Positions 56,652 to 64,000 of a stretch of 64,000 bases of DNA are shown here, piece after piece. The stretch lies in assembly GCF_029961765.1 (NCBI RefSeq), contig NZ_CP124681.1, positions 1,550,001-1,614,000 of the forward strand. The letters run 5' to 3'. Under the pieces are notes generated by a model. The model worked only from the letters and a program-made list of their open reading frames with translations, was not told where the DNA came from and made no database searches. This DNA comes from Nocardioides sp. QY071. GTDB taxonomy: Bacteria > Actinomycetota > Actinomycetes > Propionibacteriales > Nocardioidaceae. The position numbers and the translations under genes are program-made. How positions within the stretch are numbered: the first letter of the stretch is position 1; every line of letters begins with the position of its first letter.

Positions 56652-58376
56652 GTGACCCTCCGCCCGGACAGCAGCGCGCCCACGCGCGTGGGCCGCTACG
56701 CGCTGCTCACCAAGCTCGGCGAGGGCGGGATGGGCATCGTCCACCTCGCCCAGGGCCCCGACGGGCAGCGGGTCGCGCTCAAGGTGCTGCGCCCGCAGGT
56801 CGTCGGCGACCAGGAGGCGCGCAACCGGCTGGCGCGGGAGGTCGGCTCGCTGACCCGGGTGCGCAGCCCGTGGGTCGCGGAGATGATCGACGCCGACCCC
56901 TGGGCCGAGGTGCCCTATGTCGTCACCCGCTACGTCCCCGGCTTCTCCTTGCACGAGCACGTCGCCACCGAGGGCCCGGTCACCGGCCGTGACCTGCTTT
57001 GGCTCGCCGGCTGCCTCGCCGAGGGACTCGCCGCGGTCCACGCCGCGGGCGTGCTGCACCGCGACGTGAAGCCGGGCAACGTGCTCATGGAGGGCCGCAC
57101 CCCGATCCTCATCGACTTCGGCCTGGCCCGCGTCACTGACGACGTCCGGCTCACCCAGACCGGCTGGCTGCTCGGCACACCCGGCTACCTCGCGCCCGAG
57201 ATCCTGTACGGCGACGAGGCGACCCCCGCCGCCGACGTGCACGCGTGGGCGGCGACCGTGGCGTACGCCGCGAGCGGGCGGGCGCCGTACGGGCGCGGTC
57301 CGGCGATGGCTGTCATGGACCGCACCCGCCGCGGCCAGCACGACCTGTCCGGCATCGAGAGCCCGCTGGCCGAGGTGCTGGCCGCCGCCCTCGACCCCGA
57401 GCCGCTCGAGCGTCCGCTGCTCGAGGAGCTGCTCGCCTGGCTGCGCCCGCTCAGCACCCGTCCCGAGCTGTCGCCCGCGCCGGTGCCGGGCGGCCTGTTC
57501 ACGGCGTCGGGCCCCGTGCCCGACGACCTCACGCTGCCACTGGCCCTCGCCGCGCAGGCCGGTGCGCCGGTCGCGCCCGGTCCGGTCACGCCACCGACGG
57601 TGCCCGAGCCGGAGGCGCCCGGCACCCAGGTGCTGCCGACCGCCGTCGAGCCACCCGCCCCGCCGGTACCGCCCGCCCCGCCGACCACGGCCGGTCCGAC
57701 CGCGCCGGCGCTCCCGCCGGCCCCGCCGCCGGCGGCGGCGATGGCGCTGGCGCGGATGGAGGAGCAGTTCGACCAGGCGTGGGATCTCGAGCAGGCGTTC
57801 GTCGCGCAGCCGAGGCCGCCGCTCGCCGTGCGACTGCGCCGCTGGGTGGCCGTGGGCCTGGGCGCGGTCGCGCTCGGAGCCGGGTTCGCCGCGGCGCCGT
57901 GGGTCGCCACCGGCGTCGTCGTGCTCGCCGTGTGGCTGCTGCGGGCCGGGTCGCTGGCGGCCTCGGCGGTCGCCAGCCGTCGTACCGTCCGCGGCGTGAA
58001 GTGGTACGACGGCCTGCGTTGGGTCACCACGAGCCCGTGGCACCTCGTCCGCGCCACGACCGGCACCGTGGTGCTGGTGGCGTGGAGCGCCGGGCTGGGG
58101 ATCGCGGCCGGGCTACTGGGCTACGCGCTCGCGCTCGACGTCCCGACCACGCTGCTGGCGGGCGGCACGACCCTCGGTGTCGCGCTGTGGTCGGGGCCGG
58201 GCAGCAGCCGGTTCCGCTCGCCCGTCTCCCGGGTGCTCGACCCGCTCGCCCGCCGGCCGGTGCCGTGGCTGCTCGCCTGCGCGGTGCTGCTCGCGGTCGC
58301 CGCCGGGCTGGGCGTGCTCGTCGTCGGCAACGGCGTCGCGTGGTTCCCGTGGGCCACCGGTCCCTTCGGCCTCTGA
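56652..58376 (+). CDS. membrane Ser/Thr protein kinase with C-terminal multi-TM domain
   Basis: A 574-residue protein. The Hanks-type kinase domain (~15-260) has LGEGGMGIVHLA, catalytic Lys44 in VALKVL, HRDVKPGNVL, IDFGLARV and GTPGYLAPE. A Pro/Ala-rich linker (~275-370) leads to about five hydrophobic segments from AVGLGAVALGAGFAAAPWVA to WLLACAVLLAVAAGLGVLVVG. There are no PASTA repeats, so the signal input differs from PknB. TAGCCT (56640-56645) ends 6 nt before the GTG. Its target is unknown. It is separate from the PknG-like operon. Confidence 0.9.
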   Translation: MTLRPDSSAPTRVGRYALLTKLGEGGMGIVHLAQGPDGQRVALKVLRPQVVGDQEARNRLAREVGSLTRVRSPWVAEMIDADPWAEVPYVVTRYVPGFSLHEHVATEGPVTGRDLLWLAGCLAEGLAAVHAAGVLHRDVKPGNVLMEGRTPILIDFGLARVTDDVRLTQTGWLLGTPGYLAPEILYGDEATPAADVHAWAATVAYAASGRAPYGRGPAMAVMDRTRRGQHDLSGIESPLAEVLAAALDPEPLERPLLEELLAWLRPLSTRPELSPAPVPGGLFTASGPVPDDLTLPLALAAQAGAPVAPGPVTPPTVPEPEAPGTQVLPTAVEPPAPPVPPAPPTTAGPTAPALPPAPPPAAAMALARMEEQFDQAWDLEQAFVAQPRPPLAVRLRRWVAVGLGAVALGAGFAAAPWVATGVVVLAVWLLRAGSLAASAVASRRTVRGVKWYDGLRWVTTSPWHLVRATTGTVVLVAWSAGLGIAAGLLGYALALDVPTTLLAGGTTLGVALWSGPGSSRFRSPVSRVLDPLARRPVPWLLACAVLLAVAAGLGVLVVGNGVAWFPWATGPFGL

Positions 58377-58425
58377 GCCTTGGACTCCGAGCCGGCGGAC
58401 CGGGCGTCCGTGGCACACTGACCTC

Positions 58426-58497
58426 GTGAGCACCATCACCGTGACGATCCTTGGATTGAGGAGGTCGCGCAGCGACCGTCTCGAAATCATTAGTTAG
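58426..58497 (+). CDS. cimA leader peptide (23 aa)
   Basis: Starts VSTITVTILGL and ends SDRLEIIS. Nine of the first eleven codons after the start region are Thr, Val, Ile or Leu, matching the products and precursors of the pathway. CACACT ends 6 nt before the GTG, so the transcript may start at this codon. Most of the second half is encoded by dispersed repeat copy E. Two hairpins and a T-run follow, before cimA. Confidence 0.8.
   Translation: MSTITVTILGLRRSRSDRLEIIS
58454..58488. repeat. dispersed palindromic element, copy E, inside the cimA leader peptide
   Basis: Contains TTGAGGAGGTCGCGCAGCGA and continues to CGTCTCGAAA; 31 nt are the same as copy B at the ilvN-ilvC junction. Internal arms GGTCGC/GCGACC. 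Confidence 0.75.
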
Positions 58498-58523
58498 CGC
58501 GTCCGACGCCCCGTCGGACGCGC
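58497..58523 (+). promoter_or_regulatory. first hairpin of the cimA attenuator
   Basis: Arms GCGCGTCCGAC (58497-58507) and GTCGGACGCGC (58513-58523), loop GCCCC. It begins at the last base of the leader stop, so a ribosome at the stop codon would block it. Confidence 0.65.
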
Positions 58524-58524
58524 C

Positions 58525-58554
58525 AGCCTCTCGTTGTCGGGAGGCTTTTGTTTT
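58525..58554 (+). terminator. cimA attenuator terminator
   Basis: AGCCTC (58525-58530) pairs with GAGGCT (58541-58546), followed by TTTTGTTTT. It lies 31 nt before the cimA start codon. Confidence 0.75.
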
Positions 58555-58584
58555 GCCCAGGTGACACCCAGCGAGAGAACCCCG

Positions 58585-60192
58585 ATGACCCAGCAGCTCG
58601 ACCTCCACGGCTCGTTCCACGTCTACGACACCACCCTGCGCGACGGTATGCAGCAGGAGGGGCTCAACCCCACGGTGGCCGACAAGCTCGCCATCGCGCG
58701 GCACCTGGACGGGCTCGGCGTCGGGTACATCGAGGGTGGCTGGCCGGGCGCCAACCCGAAGGACACCGAGTTCTTCCGCCGGGCGGCGCTCGAGCTGGAC
58801 CTCGAGCACGCCCGCCTCGCGGCCTTCGGCTCGACCCGCCGCGCCGGCCTGCTCGCGGCCGACGACCCGCAGGTCGCCGCGCTGCGTGACAGTGGTGCAG
58901 GCGTTGTCACACTGGTCGCCAAGTCGCACGTCGGCCACGTCGAGAAGGCGCTGCGGACCACGCTCGAGGAGAACCTCGCGATGATCCGCGACACCGTCTC
59001 CCACCTGCGGGCCGAGGGCCAGCAGGTGTTCCTCGACGCCGAGCACTTCTTCGACGGCTACCGGCTCGACCGGGCCTACGCGCTCGAGGTGCTGCGCACG
59101 GCGTACGACGCCGGTGCGGAGGTGGTCGCCCTATGCGACACCAACGGCGGCATGCTGCCGGGCTGGGTCTCCGACGTCGTGCACGACGTGCTCGAGACGA
59201 CCCAGGTCCGGGTCGGCATCCACTGCCACAACGACACCGGCCTCGCCGTCGCCAACACGCTGGCGGCCGTCGAGGCGGGCGCCACCCACGTCCAGGGCTG
59301 CATCAACGGCTACGGCGAGCGCACCGGCAACGCCGACCTCGTCAACGTCGTCGCCAACCTCGAGCTCAAGCTCGACCAGCAGGTGCTGCCGCCGGGCCTG
59401 CTCACCGAGGCCACCCGGATCGCGCACGCCGTCGCCGAGGTGACCAACGTGCCGCCCGCCGCGCGCCAGCCGTACGTCGGTGCCTCGGCCTTCGCCCACA
59501 AGGCCGGCCTGCACGCCAGCGCGATCAAGGTCGACCCCGACCTCTACCAGCACATGGACCCGGCCGGCGTCGGCAACGACATGCGCCTGCTCGTCTCCGA
59601 CATGGCCGGCCGCGCGACCATCGAGCTCAAGGGCAAGGAGCTCGGCTTCGACCTCTCCGACAACCCCGAGCTGGTCACCCGGGTGACCAACCGGGTCAAG
59701 GAGCTCGAGCTGAGCGGCTACACCTTCGAGGCCGCCGACGCGTCCTTCGAGCTGCTCCTCGCCGAGGAGGTGGACGGCCACCGGCCGTCGTACTTCGACG
59801 TCGAGAGCTGGCGCGTGATCACCGAGACGCTCACCCACGCCGCGCCGGGCGAGGAGGCCGTGTCCGAGGCGACCGTGAAGCTCACCGCGGCCGGCGTGCG
59901 CTACGTCGTGACGGGGGAGGGCAACGGCCCGGTCAACGCGCTCGACCAGGCGCTGCGCTCGGCGATCGAGCAGGCGTACCCGGAGATCGCGAAGTTCGAG
60001 CTGATCGACTTCAAGGTCCGCATCCTCGACCAGGGGCACGGCACCGACGCCATCACCCGCGTGCTCATCGAGACCACCGACGGGGCGTCCTCGTGGGTGA
60101 CCGTCGGCGTCGGCGCGAACGTGATCGAGGCGTCGTGGGAGGCGCTCGCGGACAGCCTCACCTACGGGCTGCTGCGGCACCACCAGGACTGA
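58585..60192 (+). CDS. cimA: citramalate synthase
   Basis: A 535-residue enzyme of the LeuA/HCS family: VYDTTLRDGMQQEGLNPTVADKLAIARHLDGLGVGYIEGGWPG, then HCHNDTGLAVANTLAAVEAGATHVQGCINGYGERTGNADL and FAHKAGLHASAIKVDP, and a C-terminal LeuA-type regulatory domain. GGWPGANPKD is the CimA form; IPMS has a different motif. It condenses pyruvate with acetyl-CoA to citramalate, the threonine-independent route to isoleucine, and leuB could serve this route too. ATG 58585 has GCGAGAG upstream. Control by leader-peptide attenuation is likely. Confidence 0.93.
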   Translation: MTQQLDLHGSFHVYDTTLRDGMQQEGLNPTVADKLAIARHLDGLGVGYIEGGWPGANPKDTEFFRRAALELDLEHARLAAFGSTRRAGLLAADDPQVAALRDSGAGVVTLVAKSHVGHVEKALRTTLEENLAMIRDTVSHLRAEGQQVFLDAEHFFDGYRLDRAYALEVLRTAYDAGAEVVALCDTNGGMLPGWVSDVVHDVLETTQVRVGIHCHNDTGLAVANTLAAVEAGATHVQGCINGYGERTGNADLVNVVANLELKLDQQVLPPGLLTEATRIAHAVAEVTNVPPAARQPYVGASAFAHKAGLHASAIKVDPDLYQHMDPAGVGNDMRLLVSDMAGRATIELKGKELGFDLSDNPELVTRVTNRVKELELSGYTFEAADASFELLLAEEVDGHRPSYFDVESWRVITETLTHAAPGEEAVSEATVKLTAAGVRYVVTGEGNGPVNALDQALRSAIEQAYPEIAKFELIDFKVRILDQGHGTDAITRVLIETTDGASSWVTVGVGANVIEASWEALADSLTYGLLRHHQD

Positions 60193-60240
60193 GCACGACC
60201 GCGGGCGATGAGTCCCGCGCGCCCGGCCGGTCCCTCCTGC

Positions 60241-61062
60241 ATGGACATCCTCGTGAGCGGACTGGGCCTGGTGGAGTCGCCGCGGTGGCACGACGGCCGG
60301 ATCTGGTTCAGCGACTGGACCCACGGCCGGATCATCGCGGTCGACGAGCACGACTGCGTGGAGGTGGTCGTCGAGCACACGTCGCTCCCGCTGTGCTTCG
60401 ACTTCCTGCCCGACGGGCGCCTGGTCCTGGTCTCCAACCAGGCGAACGCGCTGCTCGTGCGAGAGCCTGACGGCACCCTGGCGCCGTACGCCGACCTGGC
60501 CGGGCTGTCGGCGTACGGCCACAACGACATCGTGGTCGACCGGCTCGGCCGGGCCTACGTCAACAGCTGCGCCTTCGACTTCGCCGTCGGGCCGCCGGCT
60601 GGTGACCGTGCGCCCGGCTTCGTGGCGCTCGTGCTGCCCGACGGCACGGCCCGCGTGGTCGCCGACGACCTCGCCTTCCCGAACGGGATGGCCGTCACCG
60701 CCGACGGGAGCACCCTGGTCGTCGCGGACTCGTACCGCTCGCAGCTGGTGGCCTTCGACATCGCCGCCGACGGCGCACTGTCGGGCCGCCGGGTCTGGGC
60801 CGACCTCGGTACCGACAACCCCGACGGCATCTGCCTCGACGCCGAGGGCGCCGTCTGGTACGCCGACGTCCCGCACCAGCACTGCGTCCGCGTCGCCGAG
60901 GGCGGCGAGGTGCTGCGCACCGTCGAGCTGGACCGCGGCGGCTTCGCCTGCGCGATCGACGGCGACACCCTCTACGTCGTCGCCGCGCACTGGCCCGGTC
61001 CGGCGGAGCTCCCGACCTTCCGGGACTGGGACGGTCAGCTGCTGCGGGTGTCGCTGGGCTGA
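60241..61062 (+). CDS. SMP-30/gluconolactonase-like protein
   Basis: A 273-residue six-bladed propeller of the SMP-30/gluconolactonase/LRE family: LGLVESPRWHDGRIWFSDWTHGRIIAVD holds the metal Glu, YGHNDIVVDRLGRAYV the Asn/Asp pair, and NPDGICLDAEGAVWYADV the catalytic Asp. It probably hydrolyses sugar lactones; substrate unknown. ATG 60241 is chosen because the first strand starts there. It overlaps the convergent TetR gene by 28 nt. Confidence 0.87.
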   Translation: MDILVSGLGLVESPRWHDGRIWFSDWTHGRIIAVDEHDCVEVVVEHTSLPLCFDFLPDGRLVLVSNQANALLVREPDGTLAPYADLAGLSAYGHNDIVVDRLGRAYVNSCAFDFAVGPPAGDRAPGFVALVLPDGTARVVADDLAFPNGMAVTADGSTLVVADSYRSQLVAFDIAADGALSGRRVWADLGTDNPDGICLDAEGAVWYADVPHQHCVRVAEGGEVLRTVELDRGGFACAIDGDTLYVVAAHWPGPAELPTFRDWDGQLLRVSLG

Positions 61063-61646
61063 GCGACGACCCGCGCCACCAGGTCGTTCCAGCCGGCGAC
61101 CACCTGCGCCTCGCTCATCCCGCCCGCGTCGATCTGCTGGCGCAGCACCGGCACGGCCAGTGGCGCGACGAGGGCGGTCGAGAGGTAGCCGAGGTCGCCT
61201 CGGACCCCGAGCTGGGAGAGCAGCATGCGCACGTGCAGCGACACGAACCCGAGCACGGCGTAGTTCTCGCCCCACGTGCTCCCCGCCGCCTCGATCAGGG
61301 CGGCCTGCTCGCGGTGGTGGCGCAGCCGGGACGCGCCGAACGCCAGCAGCCGCTCCATCGGCGGCGCCCCCGGACCCAACGGCGGCGGACCGCTGATCAC
61401 GCTGGCCTGCCACTCCTCCTCGCGGTGGTTGAGCAGCGAGGCCATCAGCCCCTCGCGGCTCCCGAACCGCCGGAACACCGTGCCCTTGCCGACGCCCGCC
61501 CGCGCCGCGACCGCCTCGGTCGTGAGGTCGTCGACCCCGCAGGTCTCGATCAGCTCGGCTGCGGCCTGCAGCAGCGCCTCCCGGTTGCGGGCGGCGTCGC
61601 GGCGCACGACGGGCGCGCTGGTCAGCACGGGGAGGTCCTTGGGCAT
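61035..61646 (-). CDS. TetR family regulator
   Basis: A 203-residue regulator with an N-terminal HTH (RNREALLQAAAELIETCGVDDLTTEAVAARAGVGKGTVFRRFGSREGLMASLL) and a helical ligand domain (MERLLAFGASRLRHHREQAALIEAAG...). It is convergent with the SMP-30-like gene and divergent from the 163-aa gene. The palindrome CGGACCACGGTCCG at 62217, before the FMN reductase gene, is a candidate site, since TetR/FMN reductase pairs are common in actinobacteria; that link is inference. Confidence 0.9.
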   Translation of the reverse strand: MPKDLPVLTSAPVVRRDAARNREALLQAAAELIETCGVDDLTTEAVAARAGVGKGTVFRRFGSREGLMASLLNHREEEWQASVISGPPPLGPGAPPMERLLAFGASRLRHHREQAALIEAAGSTWGENYAVLGFVSLHVRMLLSQLGVRGDLGYLSTALVAPLAVPVLRQQIDAGGMSEAQVVAGWNDLVARVVAQPSDTRSS

Positions 61647-61695
61647 GGTGAGGCCACCCTAGATCGGGTCGCCGACAGCCGCTTACGATCCGGCC

Positions 61696-62187
61696 ATGAG
61701 CGACCTCGCCGCCTGGGACCGGCTCGTGGACCTGCTGACCGACGACCCACGGGTCGCGCCGGAGGTGCGGCTCGCGCTGACCGACGCCGACGCCTATCTC
61801 GAGCGGCACGCCGAGCAGCTCGCGGACCGCGGCATCGACGAGGCGGGGGACGTGGAGGCGGTGCTGGCCCTGGTCGACGCGCTGGCCGCGGTCGGCGACC
61901 TGGCCCGTGTCGACTGGAAGGAGCCGTCGGAGTACCTGCTGGAGGTGGTGGGAGCGCTGCCGAGGGTGCGTGCCACCGGGATCGCGATCGACGGCGTGCT
62001 GCACCACGACGAAGTGTGCCCGGTGGTGGCGGCGGCGAACCGGCTGCTCGCACCGGCGGGTGTCGTCGTGGTCGTCGTCGAGGAGGGGACCGACGACTGC
62101 CCGCTGGTTGCGCTGCCGGTCGATCGCCACGCGGCAGTGGTGGCGGCAGGCGAGGCGGTCGACGTGTGGGTGAGGAAACCCGACTGA
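61696..62187 (+). CDS. hypothetical protein (163 aa, possibly DUF6630-like)
   Basis: An acidic 163-residue protein: helical first half (WDRLVDLLTDDPRVAPEVRLALTDADAYLERHAEQLADRG...VLALVDALAAVGDLARVDWKEP) and alpha/beta second half (CPVVAAANRLLAPAGVVVVVVEEGTDDCPLVALP). The WKEP segment recalls the DUF6630 family, function unknown. TACGAT (61684-61689) ends 6 nt before the ATG, so it is leaderless and divergent from TetR. Confidence 0.7.
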   Translation: MSDLAAWDRLVDLLTDDPRVAPEVRLALTDADAYLERHAEQLADRGIDEAGDVEAVLALVDALAAVGDLARVDWKEPSEYLLEVVGALPRVRATGIAIDGVLHHDEVCPVVAAANRLLAPAGVVVVVVEEGTDDCPLVALPVDRHAAVVAAGEAVDVWVRKPD

Positions 62188-62213
62188 AGAAACTTCTCTC
62201 ACCCCGGGAATGG

Positions 62214-62233
62214 AAGCGGACCACGGTCCGTTT
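62214..62233 (+). promoter_or_regulatory. putative TetR operator before the FMN reductase gene
   Basis: AAGCGGACCACGGTCCGTTT: perfect arms CGGACC/GGTCCG with 2 nt between and matching flanks. It lies 9-28 nt before the ATG. Confidence 0.5.
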
Positions 62234-62241
62234 AGACCTCC

Positions 62242-62799
62242 ATGACTGACACCCAGAGCACCCGCGTCGCCGTCCTCGTCGGATCCCTGCGGGCCGACTC
62301 CCTCAACCGCAAGCTCGCCGAGATCCTGCGCGACGAGGCGCCCGCCGGCGTCACGCTGGACATCGTCGAGGGTCTCGACCAGGTCCCGTTCTACAACGAG
62401 GACCTCGACGGCGCGACCGCGCCGGCCGCCGCCGTCGCGCTGCGCGAGCGCGTCGCCTCCGCCGACCGCGTCCTGGCCGTCACCCCCGAGTACAACGGCA
62501 CCATGCCGGCCGTCCTCAACAACGCCATCGACTGGATCTCGCGCCCCTACGGCGCCGGCGCCATGGTCGGCAAGCCGTTCGGCGTCATCGGCGCCACCCC
62601 CACGCCGTACGGCGGCAAGTGGGCCCACGGCGACACCGCCCGCTCCGCCGGCATCGCCGGTGCGATCGTGGTCGAGGACGTCACCGTCTCGCAGCCGGCC
62701 GTCGACGTCGACCCGACCACCGACCCCGAGGTCCGCGCCAAGCTGCTCGCCGCGCTCGGCACCCTGGTCGAGTTCGCCCCGGAGGTGAGCGCGGCCTGA
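62242..62799 (+). CDS. NAD(P)H-dependent FMN reductase
   Basis: A 185-residue flavodoxin-like reductase: FMN phosphate loop VGSLRADSLNRKLAE, then VTPEYNGTMPAVLNNAIDWISRP, the family signature, and GKPFGVIGATPTPYGGKWAHGD. It reduces FMN, quinones or azo compounds with NAD(P)H. The start is fixed by the sequence; a palindromic operator lies just upstream and a terminator follows. A role in response to electrophiles is inference. Confidence 0.92.
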   Translation: MTDTQSTRVAVLVGSLRADSLNRKLAEILRDEAPAGVTLDIVEGLDQVPFYNEDLDGATAPAAAVALRERVASADRVLAVTPEYNGTMPAVLNNAIDWISRPYGAGAMVGKPFGVIGATPTPYGGKWAHGDTARSAGIAGAIVVEDVTVSQPAVDVDPTTDPEVRAKLLAALGTLVEFAPEVSAA

Positions 62800-62814
62800 C
62801 CCCGCCCTCGCCCG

Positions 62815-62856
62815 ACGCCGCTGCCGCACGCCCTCTGCGTGCGGCAGCGGCGTTTT
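62815..62856 (+). terminator. terminator of the FMN reductase gene
   Basis: 17-bp arms ACGCCGCTGCCGCACGC (62815-62831) and its complement (62837-62853), loop CCTCT, then TTTT. Confidence 0.9.
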
Positions 62857-62987
62857 GGCGAGCCGTCTTAGCAGTAACAGCGTGTGACAACAAGAGTTGA
62901 TCTTCTGGTGACGCTTTGGCTGGATGGGACCGGCGGGAGGGCTCGGACCCCGTCGCATCCCCCCACCCCCTGCTCCCAGGAGAGAAC

Positions 62988-63830
62988 ATGACGCTGCTCC
63001 CGTGCCGTCGCTCCCGTGCCCGCCTCGCCGCCCTGGTCGCGGCGGTCGCCCTCCCCGCCGCCGCGCTGGTCCCGACCGCCCCGGTGGCCCACGCCGCCGA
63101 CGAGCCGCACCCGTTCGAGGTCTTCCGCAACTGCCCCGCAGCGCAGATGCTGGCCGAGGCCGACGACGCCTCGACGTCCTGCGTGACCGCCGTGGTCACG
63201 GGTGGCACCTTCGTGATCGGCAACGGCACCGTCCCCGTGACCGCGCAGTCGGTGCTCTCGCTCGGCATCGCGAGCGTCGGCGCGGGGGAGAAGACCTTCG
63301 GCACGCCCGGCAAGGTCTTCACCTCCGGCCCGATGCAGGTCCCCGGAGGGCTGCTCGGCGTGCCCGGCCTCGAGCGGCTGCTGCCCGGTCTCACCGACGT
63401 GACCGCGACCGTCGAGCTCGCCACGACCGAGCTCCCGCAGATCGACATCCTGGCCTCGATCTACGGCGGCGAGGTGGTCGCCCTGCCCGTGAAGATCCGG
63501 CTCAAGAACGCCCTGCTCGGCACAAACTGCTACATCGGCTCCAATGCGAACCCGATCGTGCTGCACCTGGCCATGGAGAAGGCCGGGTCCTTCGAGTTCG
63601 TGCCGGTCGGCGAGGCCGGCAGCCTGATCCACGCCCGTGGGGGTGTCGTCGTCGACAGGTCCTTCGCCGTCCCGGCGGCCACCGGGTGCGGGGTGGGCGG
63701 GCTCCTCAACGGGGTCGTCAACTCCCGCCAGGGCCTGCCGTCGCCGGCCGGCAAGAACAGTGCGGTCCTCGACCAGGACGCCTACCTGGGCGGGCCGGCC
63801 TCCCAGGTCCTGGCCTTCCAGCAGGGCTGA
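62988..63830 (+). CDS. secreted hypothetical protein
   Basis: A 280-residue exported protein: Sec signal (RLAALVAAVALPAAALVPTA, cleavage after AHA), then CPAAQMLAEADDASTSCVTAVVTGGTFVIGNGTVPVTAQ and beta-rich sequence with four to five Cys (NCYIGSNANPIVLHLAMEKAG, TGCGVGGLLNGVVNSRQGLPSPAG). I know similar exported proteins of unknown function from actinobacteria. AGGAGAG precedes the ATG. The 130 nt upstream hold only promoter-like AT-richer sequence. Confidence 0.75.
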   Translation: MTLLPCRRSRARLAALVAAVALPAAALVPTAPVAHAADEPHPFEVFRNCPAAQMLAEADDASTSCVTAVVTGGTFVIGNGTVPVTAQSVLSLGIASVGAGEKTFGTPGKVFTSGPMQVPGGLLGVPGLERLLPGLTDVTATVELATTELPQIDILASIYGGEVVALPVKIRLKNALLGTNCYIGSNANPIVLHLAMEKAGSFEFVPVGEAGSLIHARGGVVVDRSFAVPAATGCGVGGLLNGVVNSRQGLPSPAGKNSAVLDQDAYLGGPASQVLAFQQG

Positions 63831-63852
63831 GCACGATGGGTAGGGTCGGGTC

Positions 63853-64000
63853 GTGGCCGAACTCCACGACCTGACCGCCCTCGAGCAGGGGGCGCTGATC
63901 CGCTCCGGCGAGATCAGCCCCGTCGAGCTCACCGAGCACTACCTCGAACGCGCCGCGCGACTCCCGCAGGAGTACGTCGACGGCGCGTTCGTGCTCCGCG
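63853..64000 (+). CDS. amidase family protein, N-terminal fragment cut by window edge
   Basis: The first 49 residues (AELHDLTALEQGALIRSGEISPVELTEHYLERAARL) match the N-terminus of amidase-signature enzymes (GatA-like amidases), which use a Ser-cisSer-Lys triad found further on. TAGGGT (63841-63846) ends 6 nt before the GTG, which fixes the start. The catalytic part lies outside the window. Confidence 0.8.
   Translation, partial: MAELHDLTALEQGALIRSGEISPVELTEHYLERAARLPQEYVDGAFVLR

Noticed and set aside
59131-62958. Very long minus-strand open frame (over 1200 codons) across cimA, SMP-30, TetR and FMN reductase genes
   Set aside because: It is antisense to clearly recognisable genes, has the Gly/Arg/Val-rich composition of a GC-rich shadow frame and no domain.

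Overview
The window is very GC-rich (third codon positions almost all G or C) and carries gene sets typical of Actinobacteria: a GlnX-GlnH-PknG-type signalling operon, efeUOB behind an IdeR/DtxR-like box, ilvBNC with a leader peptide, and many genes whose start codon lies 6-7 nt after a TANNNT-like -10 box (leaderless transcription). The overall style is closest to Nocardioides or another Nocardioidaceae member; this is inference from gene content, not from a marker gene. It is ordinary chromosome. I see no phage, IS element, CRISPR array, rRNA or tRNA.

Layout. 1-2.6 kb: minus-strand PQQ-type sugar dehydrogenase (cut by the window edge), hydrolase, small protein, EamA exporter. 2.7-9.9 kb: two tandem secreted paralogues with duplicated 3' ends and terminators and a shared upstream box, then a divergent LuxR/LAL regulator. 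9.9-18.4 kb: monooxygenase-like protein, Asp-box protein, SRPBCC protein, ilvD, an FMN-type oxidase-like protein with an extra domain, GNAT, SGNH hydrolase, VOC protein and a decayed SurE-like pseudogene. 18.4-22.9 kb: CHAD protein, then leader peptide, attenuator and ilvB-ilvN-ilvC. 23-30.9 kb: small regulators, EamA protein, a large PKD-domain secreted protein, an ABC exporter pair, a DsbA-like and a MaoC-like protein. 31-34.4 kb: efeU-efeO-efeB iron uptake. 34.5-38.5 kb: serA, a seven-unit 22-bp repeat, and a divergent MocR/YczE-like pair.

38.57-50.93 kb is the most interesting part: a ten-gene, mostly 4-nt-overlapping operon. It joins TelA, an unknown protein, a CbbX-like AAA ATPase, a GlnX-like sensor, a GlnH-like lipoprotein, an unknown helical protein, a PknG-like kinase, a PP2C phosphatase, a vWA protein and an FHA protein. 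Kinase, phosphatase and FHA protein share similar zinc ribbons. It looks like the mycobacterial amino-acid sensing pathway (GlnH-GlnX-PknG) fused to a TerY-P-like kinase/PP2C/vWA triad and to TelA. A promoter and a strong terminator delimit it.

51-64 kb: SDR, methyltransferase, leuB with leader peptide, ilvE, small proteins, a second membrane Ser/Thr kinase, cimA with leader peptide and attenuator, SMP-30-like protein, TetR, FMN reductase, a secreted protein and the start of an amidase. ilvD, ilvBNC, leuB, ilvE and cimA scattered over 48 kb make most of an Ile/Val/Leu pathway; three of these units show leader-peptide attenuation. Intergenic regions are rich in long inverted repeats, including a dispersed element (GGTTTCGAG...CCTCAACC) seen five times, twice inside coding sequence.
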